A stretch of DNA of 16,069 nt from Candidatus Omnitrophota bacterium (GTDB taxonomy: Bacteria > Omnitrophota > JACPQZ01): positions 1 to 16,069 of the forward strand of contig JACPQZ010000058.1 of the NCBI GenBank assembly GCA_016190205.1. Direction: 5' to 3'. Both the position numbers and the translations under genes were made by a program. The notes under the pieces were generated by a model, which ran no database searches, was not told the DNA's origin, and was given only the letters and a program-made list of their open reading frames with translations. Positions 1 through 6,450 of this stretch are shown here, piece after piece. Within the stretch, counting starts at the first letter, position 1. Every line of letters starts with the position of its first letter.

Positions 1-24
1 CCCTCTAACTGCTTCATTAGAGGG
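1..24 (-). terminator. Stem-loop after the receiver gene, possible terminator cut by the window edge
   Basis: A perfect 8-bp stem (CCCTCTAA at 1-8, TTAGAGGG at 17-24) with an 8-base loop lies 22 bases beyond the stop codon of the receiver-domain gene. A U-tract would fall outside the window, so intrinsic termination cannot be confirmed. Confidence 0.45.
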
Positions 25-46
25 AAGTTAAGCGCTTTAAGCCGTC

Positions 47-421
47 TTAATCCTTCTCCAGGGCGATCCGGATCTTGCTCAGTAAGTCTCTCGGTTCATA
101 GGGCTTGGTGACGTAATACACCGCGCCGGACTTTAAGCCGCTCATTTTATCCTGGTCTTCTGCTTTAGCAGTGACCATGATAATAGGCGTTTCGCAGGTT
201 TCTTTCCTCTGCTTGAGCTTGGCTGCCACCTCGTATCCATTGAGACCGGGCATCATCACGTCCAGGATGATAAGATCGGGTTTCAATTTCTTGACAGACT
301 CGAGCGCCGTCTCACCGGAACCCGCCTGCTTGACATGATATCCGGCCGCTTCGATTCTCGCCGATATCACCGCCAACGCGGCTGGTTCATCATCAACCAC
401 CAGGACCGTGTGCCGCCCCAT
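47..421 (-). CDS. Stand-alone response regulator receiver (REC) protein
   Basis: This is a 124-residue CheY-like protein made of one receiver domain with no output domain. The expected phosphorylation machinery is intact: the acidic pair D10/D11 in VVDDE, phospho-acceptor D54 in LIILDVMMPG, T84 in IMVTA, and K106 in VTKPY. It should therefore accept a phosphoryl group and signal through protein contact in the cytoplasm. The ATG start at 421 has an AAGGAGG Shine-Dalgarno sequence 11 bases upstream, slightly long. It lies 69 bases downstream of the histidine-kinase-like gene on the same strand and probably belongs to the same transcript. The neighbouring kinase-like protein looks poorly able to bind ATP, so the true phosphodonor may be encoded elsewhere. 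The target is unknown. Confidence 0.93.
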   Translation of the reverse strand: MGRHTVLVVDDEPAALAVISARIEAAGYHVKQAGSGETALESVKKLKPDLIILDVMMPGLNGYEVAAKLKQRKETCETPIIMVTAKAEDQDKMSGLKSGAVYYVTKPYEPRDLLSKIRIALEKD

Positions 422-490
422 CTTAATTCCAGCCTCCTTAATAACCTACCACAGTCCCATTAAAGTGAGCAAGTAAATCTCGTGAGCGGC

Positions 491-2065
491 TTATGCTGCA
501 AGTGATGTCGAGCCCTCGCCCGATCTGTTGCCCTCTACAACAAACTCACCAATATAAGCCTCACGCGCCGCCTGAATCTGCGCGCGGATCAAGGCCTCGC
601 TAAAAGGCGCTTCGGCATAATCAAATGCCCCTGCCTTGATTGCAGCTACAATCTGGCGTGAAAAAGTGCTGGCACCCGCAACGATCACAACCCCGTCCGG
701 GCAAACCTCCTTAATCTTTTTCACCCGTTCAAGGCCCAGCTCATCCGGACCGATATCGAGGAAAATGAGCCAGGGTCTTTCCTTAAGTATCCGGGACCAG
801 ATATCGGCCTCGCCTGTGGCCGAGACGGCCTGATACCCGCACTCCCTAACCTTCTGGGCGAGAGACCGATGGGTCTCTGCCCCCTCGCCGGCGATCAGGA
901 TTTGATCCGTGAGCGGCGAAACCGGCTCGATTTGGTCCCAGGACTTTTGCATAAGAGTCAAGGGGCCCGACGCGTCTTCTGGATAAGATGCGGCGCCTGA
1001 ACGGATTGAAACCGGACCCAGGCCCTGTAAAAGCTGAAACTGATATCTGCGTAATAGGCGGTCCAAACGGTGCTTGACGGAGCGTCGGCCGGACGGGTAA
1101 GTGGAATCCAGAAGTACCATGTAAGAGGCCCGGCCGCAGCGCACCACGGTATCTGTTGCGGGACGCAGCTGCCTGCGCAGGAGTGCCCCCATCCCCAAAA
1201 CGGCCTTGCGGGCTTTTGTTACCCCGTTCCGGACTGCCAGGTCTTCATAGCGATCGACCGTCACTACGAGGAGTGAGCAGGCGTCGCGCGTGGCATCAGC
1301 CTTATCAATCATCTCCCGCACCAAATCCGGAGGCACCTTATCGACATTGAAAAGGGGCAGTGTTGCCTTGAAACCATACCCGCCTTTCATCGCCTCAACC
1401 ACCAGCCGGCCGCCATGCACTTCGATAAGGGTCCGTGCGATCTTAAAGCCAAGCCCCGAACCCGGAAGGGCGTTATCGCGGGTGGAGGCCGCTTTCCTCG
1501 TCCAATAGATGATCACCCGGGCATTTTCTCCGTCTATCGTAACGTTCAGGGAAACGCGGGATCCGCGGCGGGAGGTCCCGATACATTCATCCACCAGATA
1601 ACCGAGGGCCTTATGCATTCTAAGTCCGTCGCACAGCACATAAACCAGCTTGCGCGGAACCCTGACAGATACCTTCAAACCCCTGCGCCCAAACTCCCCC
1701 CTGCGCCCTCCCACCACTCCTTGAACCAGCTCGCGGAGATCGAGCTCCGTCCGTCTTAAAGTCGGCTGCTCCAGCTCCTCCCTGGACATTCCCCTTAATT
1801 CATAGACAACATTGCATGCACGCTCTACGTTCTGCCGCGCCATTTTGAGAAAGTGACTCTGCTTCTCCGTAAGTTTCCCCCCCAGACCCTCGAGCAGAAG
1901 GGAAACGGCCTCCTTGATGACAGAGAGAGGCGTCATGATCTCGTGCGAAATCGTTGAGATAAAACCGCTTTTGAGCCGCGCGGCCAGGCCGCCCCGCCTC
2001 GCCTCGTCCGCCTGATCCTTTTGAGGGTCGTCGCTACTCTTCATTTTTTTACTTTTATTAAGCAC
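491..2065 (-). CDS. Multidomain histidine-kinase-like protein (HisKA / HATPase / GGDEF-like / REC-like) with eroded motifs
   Basis: About 524 residues, no membrane segment, so probably cytoplasmic. Approximate domain order: dimerisation/phospho-acceptor HisKA 30-95 with H41 in SHEIMTPL; HATPase_c 105-240; GGDEF-like fold 245-380; receiver-like domain 387-505. Many key motifs are changed. The N-box (about 153-168) lacks the conserved asparagines, the G1 DxGxG motif is absent, and only the G2 motif GSGLG (202-206) is clear. The GGDEF signature reads GRASY. The C-terminal receiver keeps a candidate Asp (LIFLD, D437) but lacks the acidic pair and the lysine. I infer a scaffold or sensor rather than a normal kinase or cyclase. 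The GTG at 2065 is chosen because AGAGGA lies 9 bases before it; this overlaps the end of the HTH gene. Alternatives are ATG at 2083 (no Shine-Dalgarno) and ATG at 2044 (weak). Confidence 0.85.
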   Translation of the reverse strand: MLNKSKKMKSSDDPQKDQADEARRGGLAARLKSGFISTISHEIMTPLSVIKEAVSLLLEGLGGKLTEKQSHFLKMARQNVERACNVVYELRGMSREELEQPTLRRTELDLRELVQGVVGGRRGEFGRRGLKVSVRVPRKLVYVLCDGLRMHKALGYLVDECIGTSRRGSRVSLNVTIDGENARVIIYWTRKAASTRDNALPGSGLGFKIARTLIEVHGGRLVVEAMKGGYGFKATLPLFNVDKVPPDLVREMIDKADATRDACSLLVVTVDRYEDLAVRNGVTKARKAVLGMGALLRRQLRPATDTVVRCGRASYMVLLDSTYPSGRRSVKHRLDRLLRRYQFQLLQGLGPVSIRSGAASYPEDASGPLTLMQKSWDQIEPVSPLTDQILIAGEGAETHRSLAQKVRECGYQAVSATGEADIWSRILKERPWLIFLDIGPDELGLERVKKIKEVCPDGVVIVAGASTFSRQIVAAIKAGAFDYAEAPFSEALIRAQIQAAREAYIGEFVVEGNRSGEGSTSLAA

Positions 2066-2264
2066 TCTTGCGCATCCTCTCATTCAGCCAGGCGTCCAGG
2101 AGATCCTTTTTGAATCTCCACTGGCCCCCCAGTTTGAACGCTGGAATATAAGACTGCTTGAGTAGCTTATAGACTGTCATCTCATGCACGCCCAAATAGC
2201 GCGCAACCTCTCTGATATCCATGAGATGGGTAAAATAATCCCCCTGGGACCGCTTTTTATTCAT
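2058..2264 (-). CDS. Small excisionase-family (MerR-like, HTH_17) DNA-binding protein
   Basis: This 68-residue protein is almost entirely one winged helix-turn-helix of the excisionase/HTH_17 type. The sequence MDIREVARYLGV, then TVYKLLKQSYIPAFKLGGQW and FKKDLLDAWL, is the usual signature of the family. Such proteins bind DNA as small regulators or accessory factors. No integrase, phage gene or attachment site is visible here, so an excisionase role is unlikely and local regulation is the better guess. The ATG at 2264 has AGGTG 8 bases upstream; an in-frame ATG at 2222 is possible but lacks comparable support. Its last bases overlap the preferred GTG start of the kinase-like gene, suggesting translational coupling. 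It follows the PilZ gene by 65 bases. Confidence 0.85.
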   Translation of the reverse strand: MNKKRSQGDYFTHLMDIREVARYLGVHEMTVYKLLKQSYIPAFKLGGQWRFKKDLLDAWLNERMRKSA

Positions 2265-2329
2265 GGCATATACACCTATCAAAAATATGCCACGCGCTTT
2301 AAGCAAAAGCAAGCGATCTTAAGTAAGTC

Positions 2330-2719
2330 TTAAAACTTCTTTCGTTTTAACCCTATCAGGCGGTCTTGATTGCGGAAGGTAAAATCGAGGAAACGGCTTT
2401 TATCACTCAAGCTCATAAATCGAAATCTGATGCCCGTATCAAAGCGCCCCTGGCCGCCGGAAAGCGACCGCTGGGACTGCCAGGACACCAGCCCCTCGGC
2501 CTGAACGGGCACCTTGTCGCTTGGCTGCATGTAGATCTCAAGATCAACCGGAGTCCCTTCCTCAAGGCGTTGGTGGGCCAGGAGCATGAGACCCCCGAGG
2601 CCGATATTCTGACTCATGGTTTCGATAATTTCTGTACGCCTTCCTTTGGAATGATGAACCTTATAGCGCACCCGCATCGGCACGACAAGACGGGGTTCGA
2701 TCCGGCGTTCGTGAGACAT
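2330..2719 (-). CDS. PilZ domain protein (probable cyclic-di-GMP receptor)
   Basis: This 129-residue protein is a single PilZ domain. The N-terminal arginine motif is present as RIEPR (R6 to R10). The second motif, normally (D/N)xSxxG, reads NIGLGG at 38-43, so the usual serine is replaced by glycine. PilZ domains bind cyclic-di-GMP and pass the signal to motility, polysaccharide or transcription machinery; this substitution may lower affinity. The ATG at 2719 is preferred because GGAAAAG lies about 7 bases upstream, over a TTG 21 bases further out. It is first in a run of four same-strand signalling genes. The only diguanylate-cyclase-like domain nearby, in the kinase-like protein, appears inactive, so the nucleotide must come from elsewhere. 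Confidence 0.88.
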   Translation of the reverse strand: MSHERRIEPRLVVPMRVRYKVHHSKGRRTEIIETMSQNIGLGGLMLLAHQRLEEGTPVDLEIYMQPSDKVPVQAEGLVSWQSQRSLSGGQGRFDTGIRFRFMSLSDKSRFLDFTFRNQDRLIGLKRKKF

Positions 2720-2750
2720 ATTCACTTTTCCAGGTAGCAATTAACGTAGA

Positions 2751-2922
2751 AACCAGATACCAGAAACCAGTAACCAGAAGATTTCAGATACCAGAAACCA
2801 GAAAAAAGACCCCCAAATAAAAAGAAAAATCAGCGGGTTTCCAAAACCAATTTATCCAACATATTCATCTGGTATCTGGTCTCTGGTATCTTCTGGTATC
2901 TGGTTACTGGTTTCTGGTTACC
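2751..2922. repeat. Heptad repeat array A, two opposed arms around a 65-base spacer
   Basis: The 313 bases between the PilZ start and the porin stop hold no gene. They contain two arms of degenerate 7-base repeats. The left arm (2751-2802) has units such as AACCAGA, TACCAGA and AACCAGT. The right arm (2868-2922) has the reverse-complement type, TCTGGTA, TCTGGTC and ACTGGTT. The arms can pair imperfectly over about 50 bases. Each arm has one out-of-phase interruption near its middle. The remaining sequence is an A-rich spacer and the porin terminator. Confidence 0.9.
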
Positions 2923-2964
2923 GACACTTGTTCTGCTCGCGTATAAGGTATCACAGAGAGCCCT

Positions 2965-2995
2965 TAAAAAACAACCCCCCCTTCAAGAAGGGGGG
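2965..2995 (-). terminator. Intrinsic terminator of the porin gene
   Basis: On the minus strand a perfect 8-bp stem (CCCCCCTT pairing with AAGGGGGG) with a 4-base loop is followed by GTTGTTTTTT. It begins about 37 bases past the porin stop codon. This is a textbook Rho-independent terminator. Confidence 0.9.
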
Positions 2996-3032
2996 ATCAT
3001 TCAGCCAGGCGCCCGCGCGGCACGCCAAAGCC

Positions 3033-4358
3033 TTAAAAGATTCGGAAAAGCTCTACGGCAACGAGATCCTGGTCGTCGTCTGTGCCGCTTTCGTTGGTAA
3101 ACACTTCGTAATTTCCGTAATCATGCCGGTACTCCAGGCGGGTCGTCAGGAGATCGGTGCACTTGAAGGCCGCCGTGAGCGTGAACTCCTGCAGGATGAC
3201 TCCGTTCGTCGTCGCGGTACGCGTGCCTTCATCGTTGTCAAAATACTCATACCGGCCGGAGAGTGTGAACCAATCAGTAAACTCGTAACTTACTATGGAG
3301 GCAAAACCCTCCCAATTATCGTTTGAACCGGAAGAGGTTACCTTTTCCTCACGGCCCAGGTCGTAGTTAAAATTGAGGGTGAGCTCGTCCGTGGGCTTTA
3401 CCGTCGCCACGATGTCGCCAACCGACCGCTTGGGGCCGCTCTTGCCGGCCTGCTCCGCACCGTGAATACCCGTGAGGGATACGGAAATATCCTTCACATG
3501 CAGGTTTTCCGGCTCCGGATAGGAAAATGTGATCTGCCCGATACCCGTCTTCGCATGATTGTTGTCGTCGGTCACGTCCCAGCCGTTCACCAATGCGAGC
3601 TTTACGCCCAGCTCATCCGTGACGGGATAGGTCGCCAATAAACCTGTATGGGTGTACGGAATGGCGTAGCCGAACAGGAAGGACCGGCTGAAATTAAAGT
3701 TACTGGGGGATTCGATGACTTCGGCCCCCAAGAGGGTCACCCATTTCCCGAAACAGAGCTCCACATCGTTTCCAACGGTCGGGATCTTCGCCGTGATAAA
3801 GCCCTGCTCAAGGTCAAAGAAATCGCTCGAACCCCCTGCCCCTGCTGAAGTAATCAGATCCGCAGTCTCGCCATAATCGACGTCCAGGCGAAAGCCCACC
3901 CGGGTTTCCTCATCCGGCGCCCTTTCGATCACGATCTCGGCAAGATCCAGGTTGAAATCACTCGCCTCCTTGTCAAAGATGTGGAAATCATTGACCTCGT
4001 CATCCGGCTCATTAAAATTGTGCACGAACGAGGTGTCAACGAAGCCTCCGATCTCGATGCCGTCAAGGTAGGTCGGCTTCCCCTCTAGCGGCACAGGAGG
4101 CGCCTTGTGCAGGGCCTCCAAATCCTCGCGGACCAGGTCCACGCTCTCTTCCTGATTCTCCTGTTTGCTGGCGATGGATTCCAACCGTTCTCCCATACTC
4201 TCCAATTTCTCCTGCAACATCCGATTCTCCGACCGCAGGTCTTCTAACTCTCCCCGCAGTGCCAGCATATCCTCCTCACCACCCGCCATGACAGCTCCCA
4301 CCGGATGAAGAGCAATTAAGAGACCCGTCGTAAGCACAACACTTTTTGCGATGCCCAT
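3033..4358 (-). CDS. Outer-membrane porin with N-terminal coiled coil (OmpL/BBP2-like)
   Basis: 441 residues from the ATG at 4358, which has AAGGAG 10 bases upstream; a longer TTG-started reading lacks such a site. Residues 1-25 form a signal peptide ending AVMA. Residues 28-84 are rich in E, L, R and Q with heptad spacing and should form a periplasmic coiled coil. From about residue 100 the chain alternates polar and hydrophobic residues as in beta-barrel strands and ends with phenylalanine (LFRIF), the usual outer-membrane assembly signal. The stretch GKWVTLLGAEVIESP resembles the putative beta-barrel porin-2 (OmpL-like) family. The role is presumably passive uptake of small solutes; the substrate cannot be read from sequence. 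It is a single-gene unit with its own sigma-54-type promoter and intrinsic terminator. Confidence 0.88.
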   Translation of the reverse strand: MGIAKSVVLTTGLLIALHPVGAVMAGGEEDMLALRGELEDLRSENRMLQEKLESMGERLESIASKQENQEESVDLVREDLEALHKAPPVPLEGKPTYLDGIEIGGFVDTSFVHNFNEPDDEVNDFHIFDKEASDFNLDLAEIVIERAPDEETRVGFRLDVDYGETADLITSAGAGGSSDFFDLEQGFITAKIPTVGNDVELCFGKWVTLLGAEVIESPSNFNFSRSFLFGYAIPYTHTGLLATYPVTDELGVKLALVNGWDVTDDNNHAKTGIGQITFSYPEPENLHVKDISVSLTGIHGAEQAGKSGPKRSVGDIVATVKPTDELTLNFNYDLGREEKVTSSGSNDNWEGFASIVSYEFTDWFTLSGRYEYFDNDEGTRTATTNGVILQEFTLTAAFKCTDLLTTRLEYRHDYGNYEVFTNESGTDDDQDLVAVELFRIF

Positions 4359-4404
4359 AACTAGCAAGCTCCTTCTTGAATTGTGATTTGATTCGAAACC
4401 TAAG

Positions 4405-4421
4405 AGCAAGTCCTATGCCAA
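4405..4421 (-). promoter_or_regulatory. Candidate sigma-54 promoter of the porin gene
   Basis: Minus strand reads TTGGCATAGGACTTGCT. Against the consensus YTGGCACG-N4-TTGCW it differs at two bases and keeps the invariant GG and GC at exact spacing. A start site about 12 bases downstream would give a leader of roughly 35-40 bases containing the AAGGAG ribosome-binding site. No sigma-54 activator gene is in the window. Confidence 0.65.
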
Positions 4422-4506
4422 CATTTTTAGGCTGACGCGTGACAGCAAAAACTCATGGGATGACAAATTTGTTAGAGTGGCAACACTTTTGTTAAGGGGA
4501 AAAGAG

Positions 4507-5454
4507 TTACGCGTTCTTCAAGCCTTCCAGATACTTCTCGGCGTCGATGGCCGCCATACATCCGGTACCGGCAGCCGTCACGGCCTGGCGGTAGCGATGG
4601 TCCACCGCGTCGCCACAGGCAAAAACGCCCGGGACGTTTGTTTCGGTGGTTCCATTTTTCGTGACGACGTAGCCCACGGGGTCAAGTTCCACCTGGCCAC
4701 GGAAGAGCTGGGTATTCGGCTCATGCCCAATCGCAATAAAGACCCCTTGGCAGGAGAGCCGGGAATCCTTATTGGTCTTCAGGTTCTTAAGCTTTACCCC
4801 CGTCACGGCTGTGTGCTCGTGATTTCCCAGAATTTCGGTCACGGCCGAATCCCACACGAAGGAAATTTTGGGGTTCCTCACCGCCCTCTCCTGCATGATC
4901 TTGGAGGCCCGGAGCTTGTCGCGCCGGTGGACCACCATAACCTTGGAGGCAAACTTGGTCAGAAAATTACTTTCTTCCATGGCAGTATCCCCGCCGCCCA
5001 CGACCACGACCTCCTTTCCTTTAAAGAAAAAGGCGTCGCAGGTGGCGCAGGCACTGACCCCGTGCCCGGTGAGGCGCTTCTCGGATTCGAGGCCGAGCCA
5101 CTTGGCCGAGGCCCCCGTGGCGATGATCACGGCCTGGGTGGCGAGCCTCAAATCATCTCCGGCGTGAATCTCGAACGGCCGCCTTGAAAAGTCCACGCGG
5201 GAGACGTTGTCCCCGATAACCTCCGTTCCAAAACGCTCCGCCTGCTTTTCAAAAAGCCCCATAAGTTCCGGCCCCTGGATCCCGTCCGGAAACCCCGGGT
5301 AGTTTTCCACCTCGGTGGTCACCGTAAGCTGGCCCCCCGGCTGCAGACCTTTAAAAACAACGGGGCCTAGATTCGCCCGGGCGGCGTAGATCGCGGCCGT
5401 GTACCCCGCGCAGCCGGAACCTATAATTACTAAGTTAGAATGCTTCGTTTTCAT
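4507..5454 (-). CDS. trxB: Thioredoxin reductase (NADPH)
   Basis: 315 residues, the normal length for bacterial low-molecular-weight thioredoxin reductase, a cytoplasmic FAD enzyme that uses NADPH to reduce thioredoxin. Motifs in order: FAD-binding GSGCAG at 12-17; redox pair C136-A-T-C139 followed by D140; NADPH-binding GGGDTA at 153-158 and HRRDK at 176-180; C-terminal FAD motif CGDAVDHRYRQ near 280-290. The ATG at 5454 is preferred because AAGGTG sits 6 bases upstream; the longer in-frame reading runs only through a repeat array. It follows the APS reductase gene, which needs reduced thioredoxin, so the pair makes functional sense. No clear terminator follows. Confidence 0.96.
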   Translation of the reverse strand: MKTKHSNLVIIGSGCAGYTAAIYAARANLGPVVFKGLQPGGQLTVTTEVENYPGFPDGIQGPELMGLFEKQAERFGTEVIGDNVSRVDFSRRPFEIHAGDDLRLATQAVIIATGASAKWLGLESEKRLTGHGVSACATCDAFFFKGKEVVVVGGGDTAMEESNFLTKFASKVMVVHRRDKLRASKIMQERAVRNPKISFVWDSAVTEILGNHEHTAVTGVKLKNLKTNKDSRLSCQGVFIAIGHEPNTQLFRGQVELDPVGYVVTKNGTTETNVPGVFACGDAVDHRYRQAVTAAGTGCMAAIDAEKYLEGLKNA

Positions 5455-5470
5455 ACTTGACACCTTGTTA

Positions 5471-5608
5471 GTCGCTGGCCGCTGGTCGCCAGTCGCTGGC
5501 AAGAAAAAAATTCGTCAGTTTTTAAGCACCGCTACATTTTGCTGGCGACCAACGACTAGTCAAGAGCGGTTGCTTTTATGCTAGCAACTAGCGACCAGCA
5601 ACTAGTCA
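5471..5608. repeat. Heptad repeat array B, opposed arms between cysH and trxB
   Basis: The left arm (5471-5500) has units GTCGCTG, GCCGCTG and GTCGCCA. The right arm (5542-5608) has the opposite type, CTGGCGA, CCAACGA, CTAGTCA, then CTAGCAA, CTAGCGA, CCAGCAA, CTAGTCA. The last unit contains the stop codon of cysH. Inside the right arm a 33-base segment (5545-5577) matches 5591-5623 at 27 of 33 positions. Confidence 0.85.
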
Positions 5609-6333
5609 CGGCCGGTTGCCTTTTTGACATGGAGTCCACACTCTTTCTGTTCCGGCAGCTCCCACCACCAGCGCCCGGCGCGCTCATCCTCTCCGGGCTT
5701 TACAGCCCGTGTGCAGGGCTCGCACCCAATGGAAGGATATCCCTTGTCGTGCAAGGCGTTATAGGGAACCTTATTCCTCTTAACGTAATCCCAGACCTGG
5801 GCCGTCGTCCAGTCGGCGATGGGATTGATCTTGAGAATTCCCCCATGCGCCGCGTCCGTCTCGACCTTTTTGATATCCGTGCGCGTGACCGCTTGAGCGC
5901 GCCTTAAGCCCGTGATCCAGGCATCCAGCCCCTTGAGCGCCCGGTTTAAGGGCTCCACCTTGCGCACCCCGCAGCACTCCTTGCGATTTTCAATGGAATG
6001 GTAAAAGAGATTCAAGCCCCTTTCCCGCACCATGTTTTCGGCCGCCTCGGTATTCGGGTAGTAGACCTCGATCCGGACACCGTATTTTTCGCGGACCTTG
6101 TCCATACAATCGTACGTCTCCTGATTGAGCCGTCCTGTATCGAGAGAAAATACGCGCGCCGCAGGGTTGATCTTAACCATCATGTCGATAAGAAGAACGT
6201 CTTCCACGCCGAAGCTCGACGCCAAGGCAATCTTGGGATGGTAAGTTCCCAGGGCCCATTTGAGCACACTCTCCGCGGACTGGGTCTCGAAATCCGTGGA
6301 CTTTGCTGCCTCCTTCGCCTTTATCGTTGCCAC
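5602..6333 (-). CDS. cysH: Assimilatory adenylylsulfate (APS) reductase, iron-sulfur type, thioredoxin-dependent
   Basis: 243 residues. The enzyme reduces activated sulfate to sulfite in the cytoplasm with electrons from thioredoxin. It has the family's SSFG nucleotide loop (39-42), LDTGR (65-69), and the C-terminal ECGLH with catalytic cysteine C232. The pairs C120-C121 and C204-x2-C207 are the [4Fe-4S] ligands typical of APS-preferring enzymes, so APS rather than PAPS is the likely substrate; the family is often annotated as phosphoadenylylsulfate reductase. The start is GTG at 6333, supported by a strong AAGGAGG 5 bases upstream. The gene sits between two heptad arrays: one abuts its ribosome-binding site and the other contains its stop codon. 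Sulfate-activation genes are not seen here. Confidence 0.94.
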   Translation of the reverse strand: MATIKAKEAAKSTDFETQSAESVLKWALGTYHPKIALASSFGVEDVLLIDMMVKINPAARVFSLDTGRLNQETYDCMDKVREKYGVRIEVYYPNTEAAENMVRERGLNLFYHSIENRKECCGVRKVEPLNRALKGLDAWITGLRRAQAVTRTDIKKVETDAAHGGILKINPIADWTTAQVWDYVKRNKVPYNALHDKGYPSIGCEPCTRAVKPGEDERAGRWWWELPEQKECGLHVKKATGRD

Positions 6334-6345
6334 AACATCCTCCTT

Positions 6346-6447
6346 TATAGACTTATATAGACTTAAGACATGAGACGTGAGACCTGAGACGTAACAGGAA
6401 CCAACAGATCTTCCAGTCTCGTCCCTCGTCCCTCGTCTCTCGTGTCA
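6346..6447. repeat. Heptad repeat array C, opposed arms between gltB and cysH
   Basis: The left arm (6346-6392) has TATAGAC, TTAAGAC, ATGAGAC, GTGAGAC and CTGAGAC. The right arm (6416-6447) has the opposite type, GTCCCTC twice, GTCTCTC and GTGTCAC. The 118-base gap between gltB and cysH is essentially this array. Read on the minus strand, the last units run directly into the cysH Shine-Dalgarno sequence. No terminator is visible. Confidence 0.85.
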
Positions 6448-6450
6448 CTC

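Noticed and set aside
2058-2264. Phage or integrative element suggested by the excisionase-type HTH
   Set aside because: No integrase, tRNA-associated attachment site or phage structural gene is present; the family is also common as ordinary chromosomal regulators.
2278-2296. Second sigma-54 promoter before the excisionase-type HTH gene (GTGGCATATTTTTGAT)
   Set aside because: The -24 half fits, but the -12 half lacks the invariant GC and the spacing is off by one.
2751-2922. CRISPR array
   Set aside because: The units are 7 bases with no unique spacers and no Cas genes nearby; the structure is a short tandem repeat with opposed arms.
4477-5187. 236-codon plus-strand frame opposite trxB
   Set aside because: It is antisense to all the conserved thioredoxin reductase motifs and its product looks like complementary-strand composition (rich in G, H and L) with no domain.
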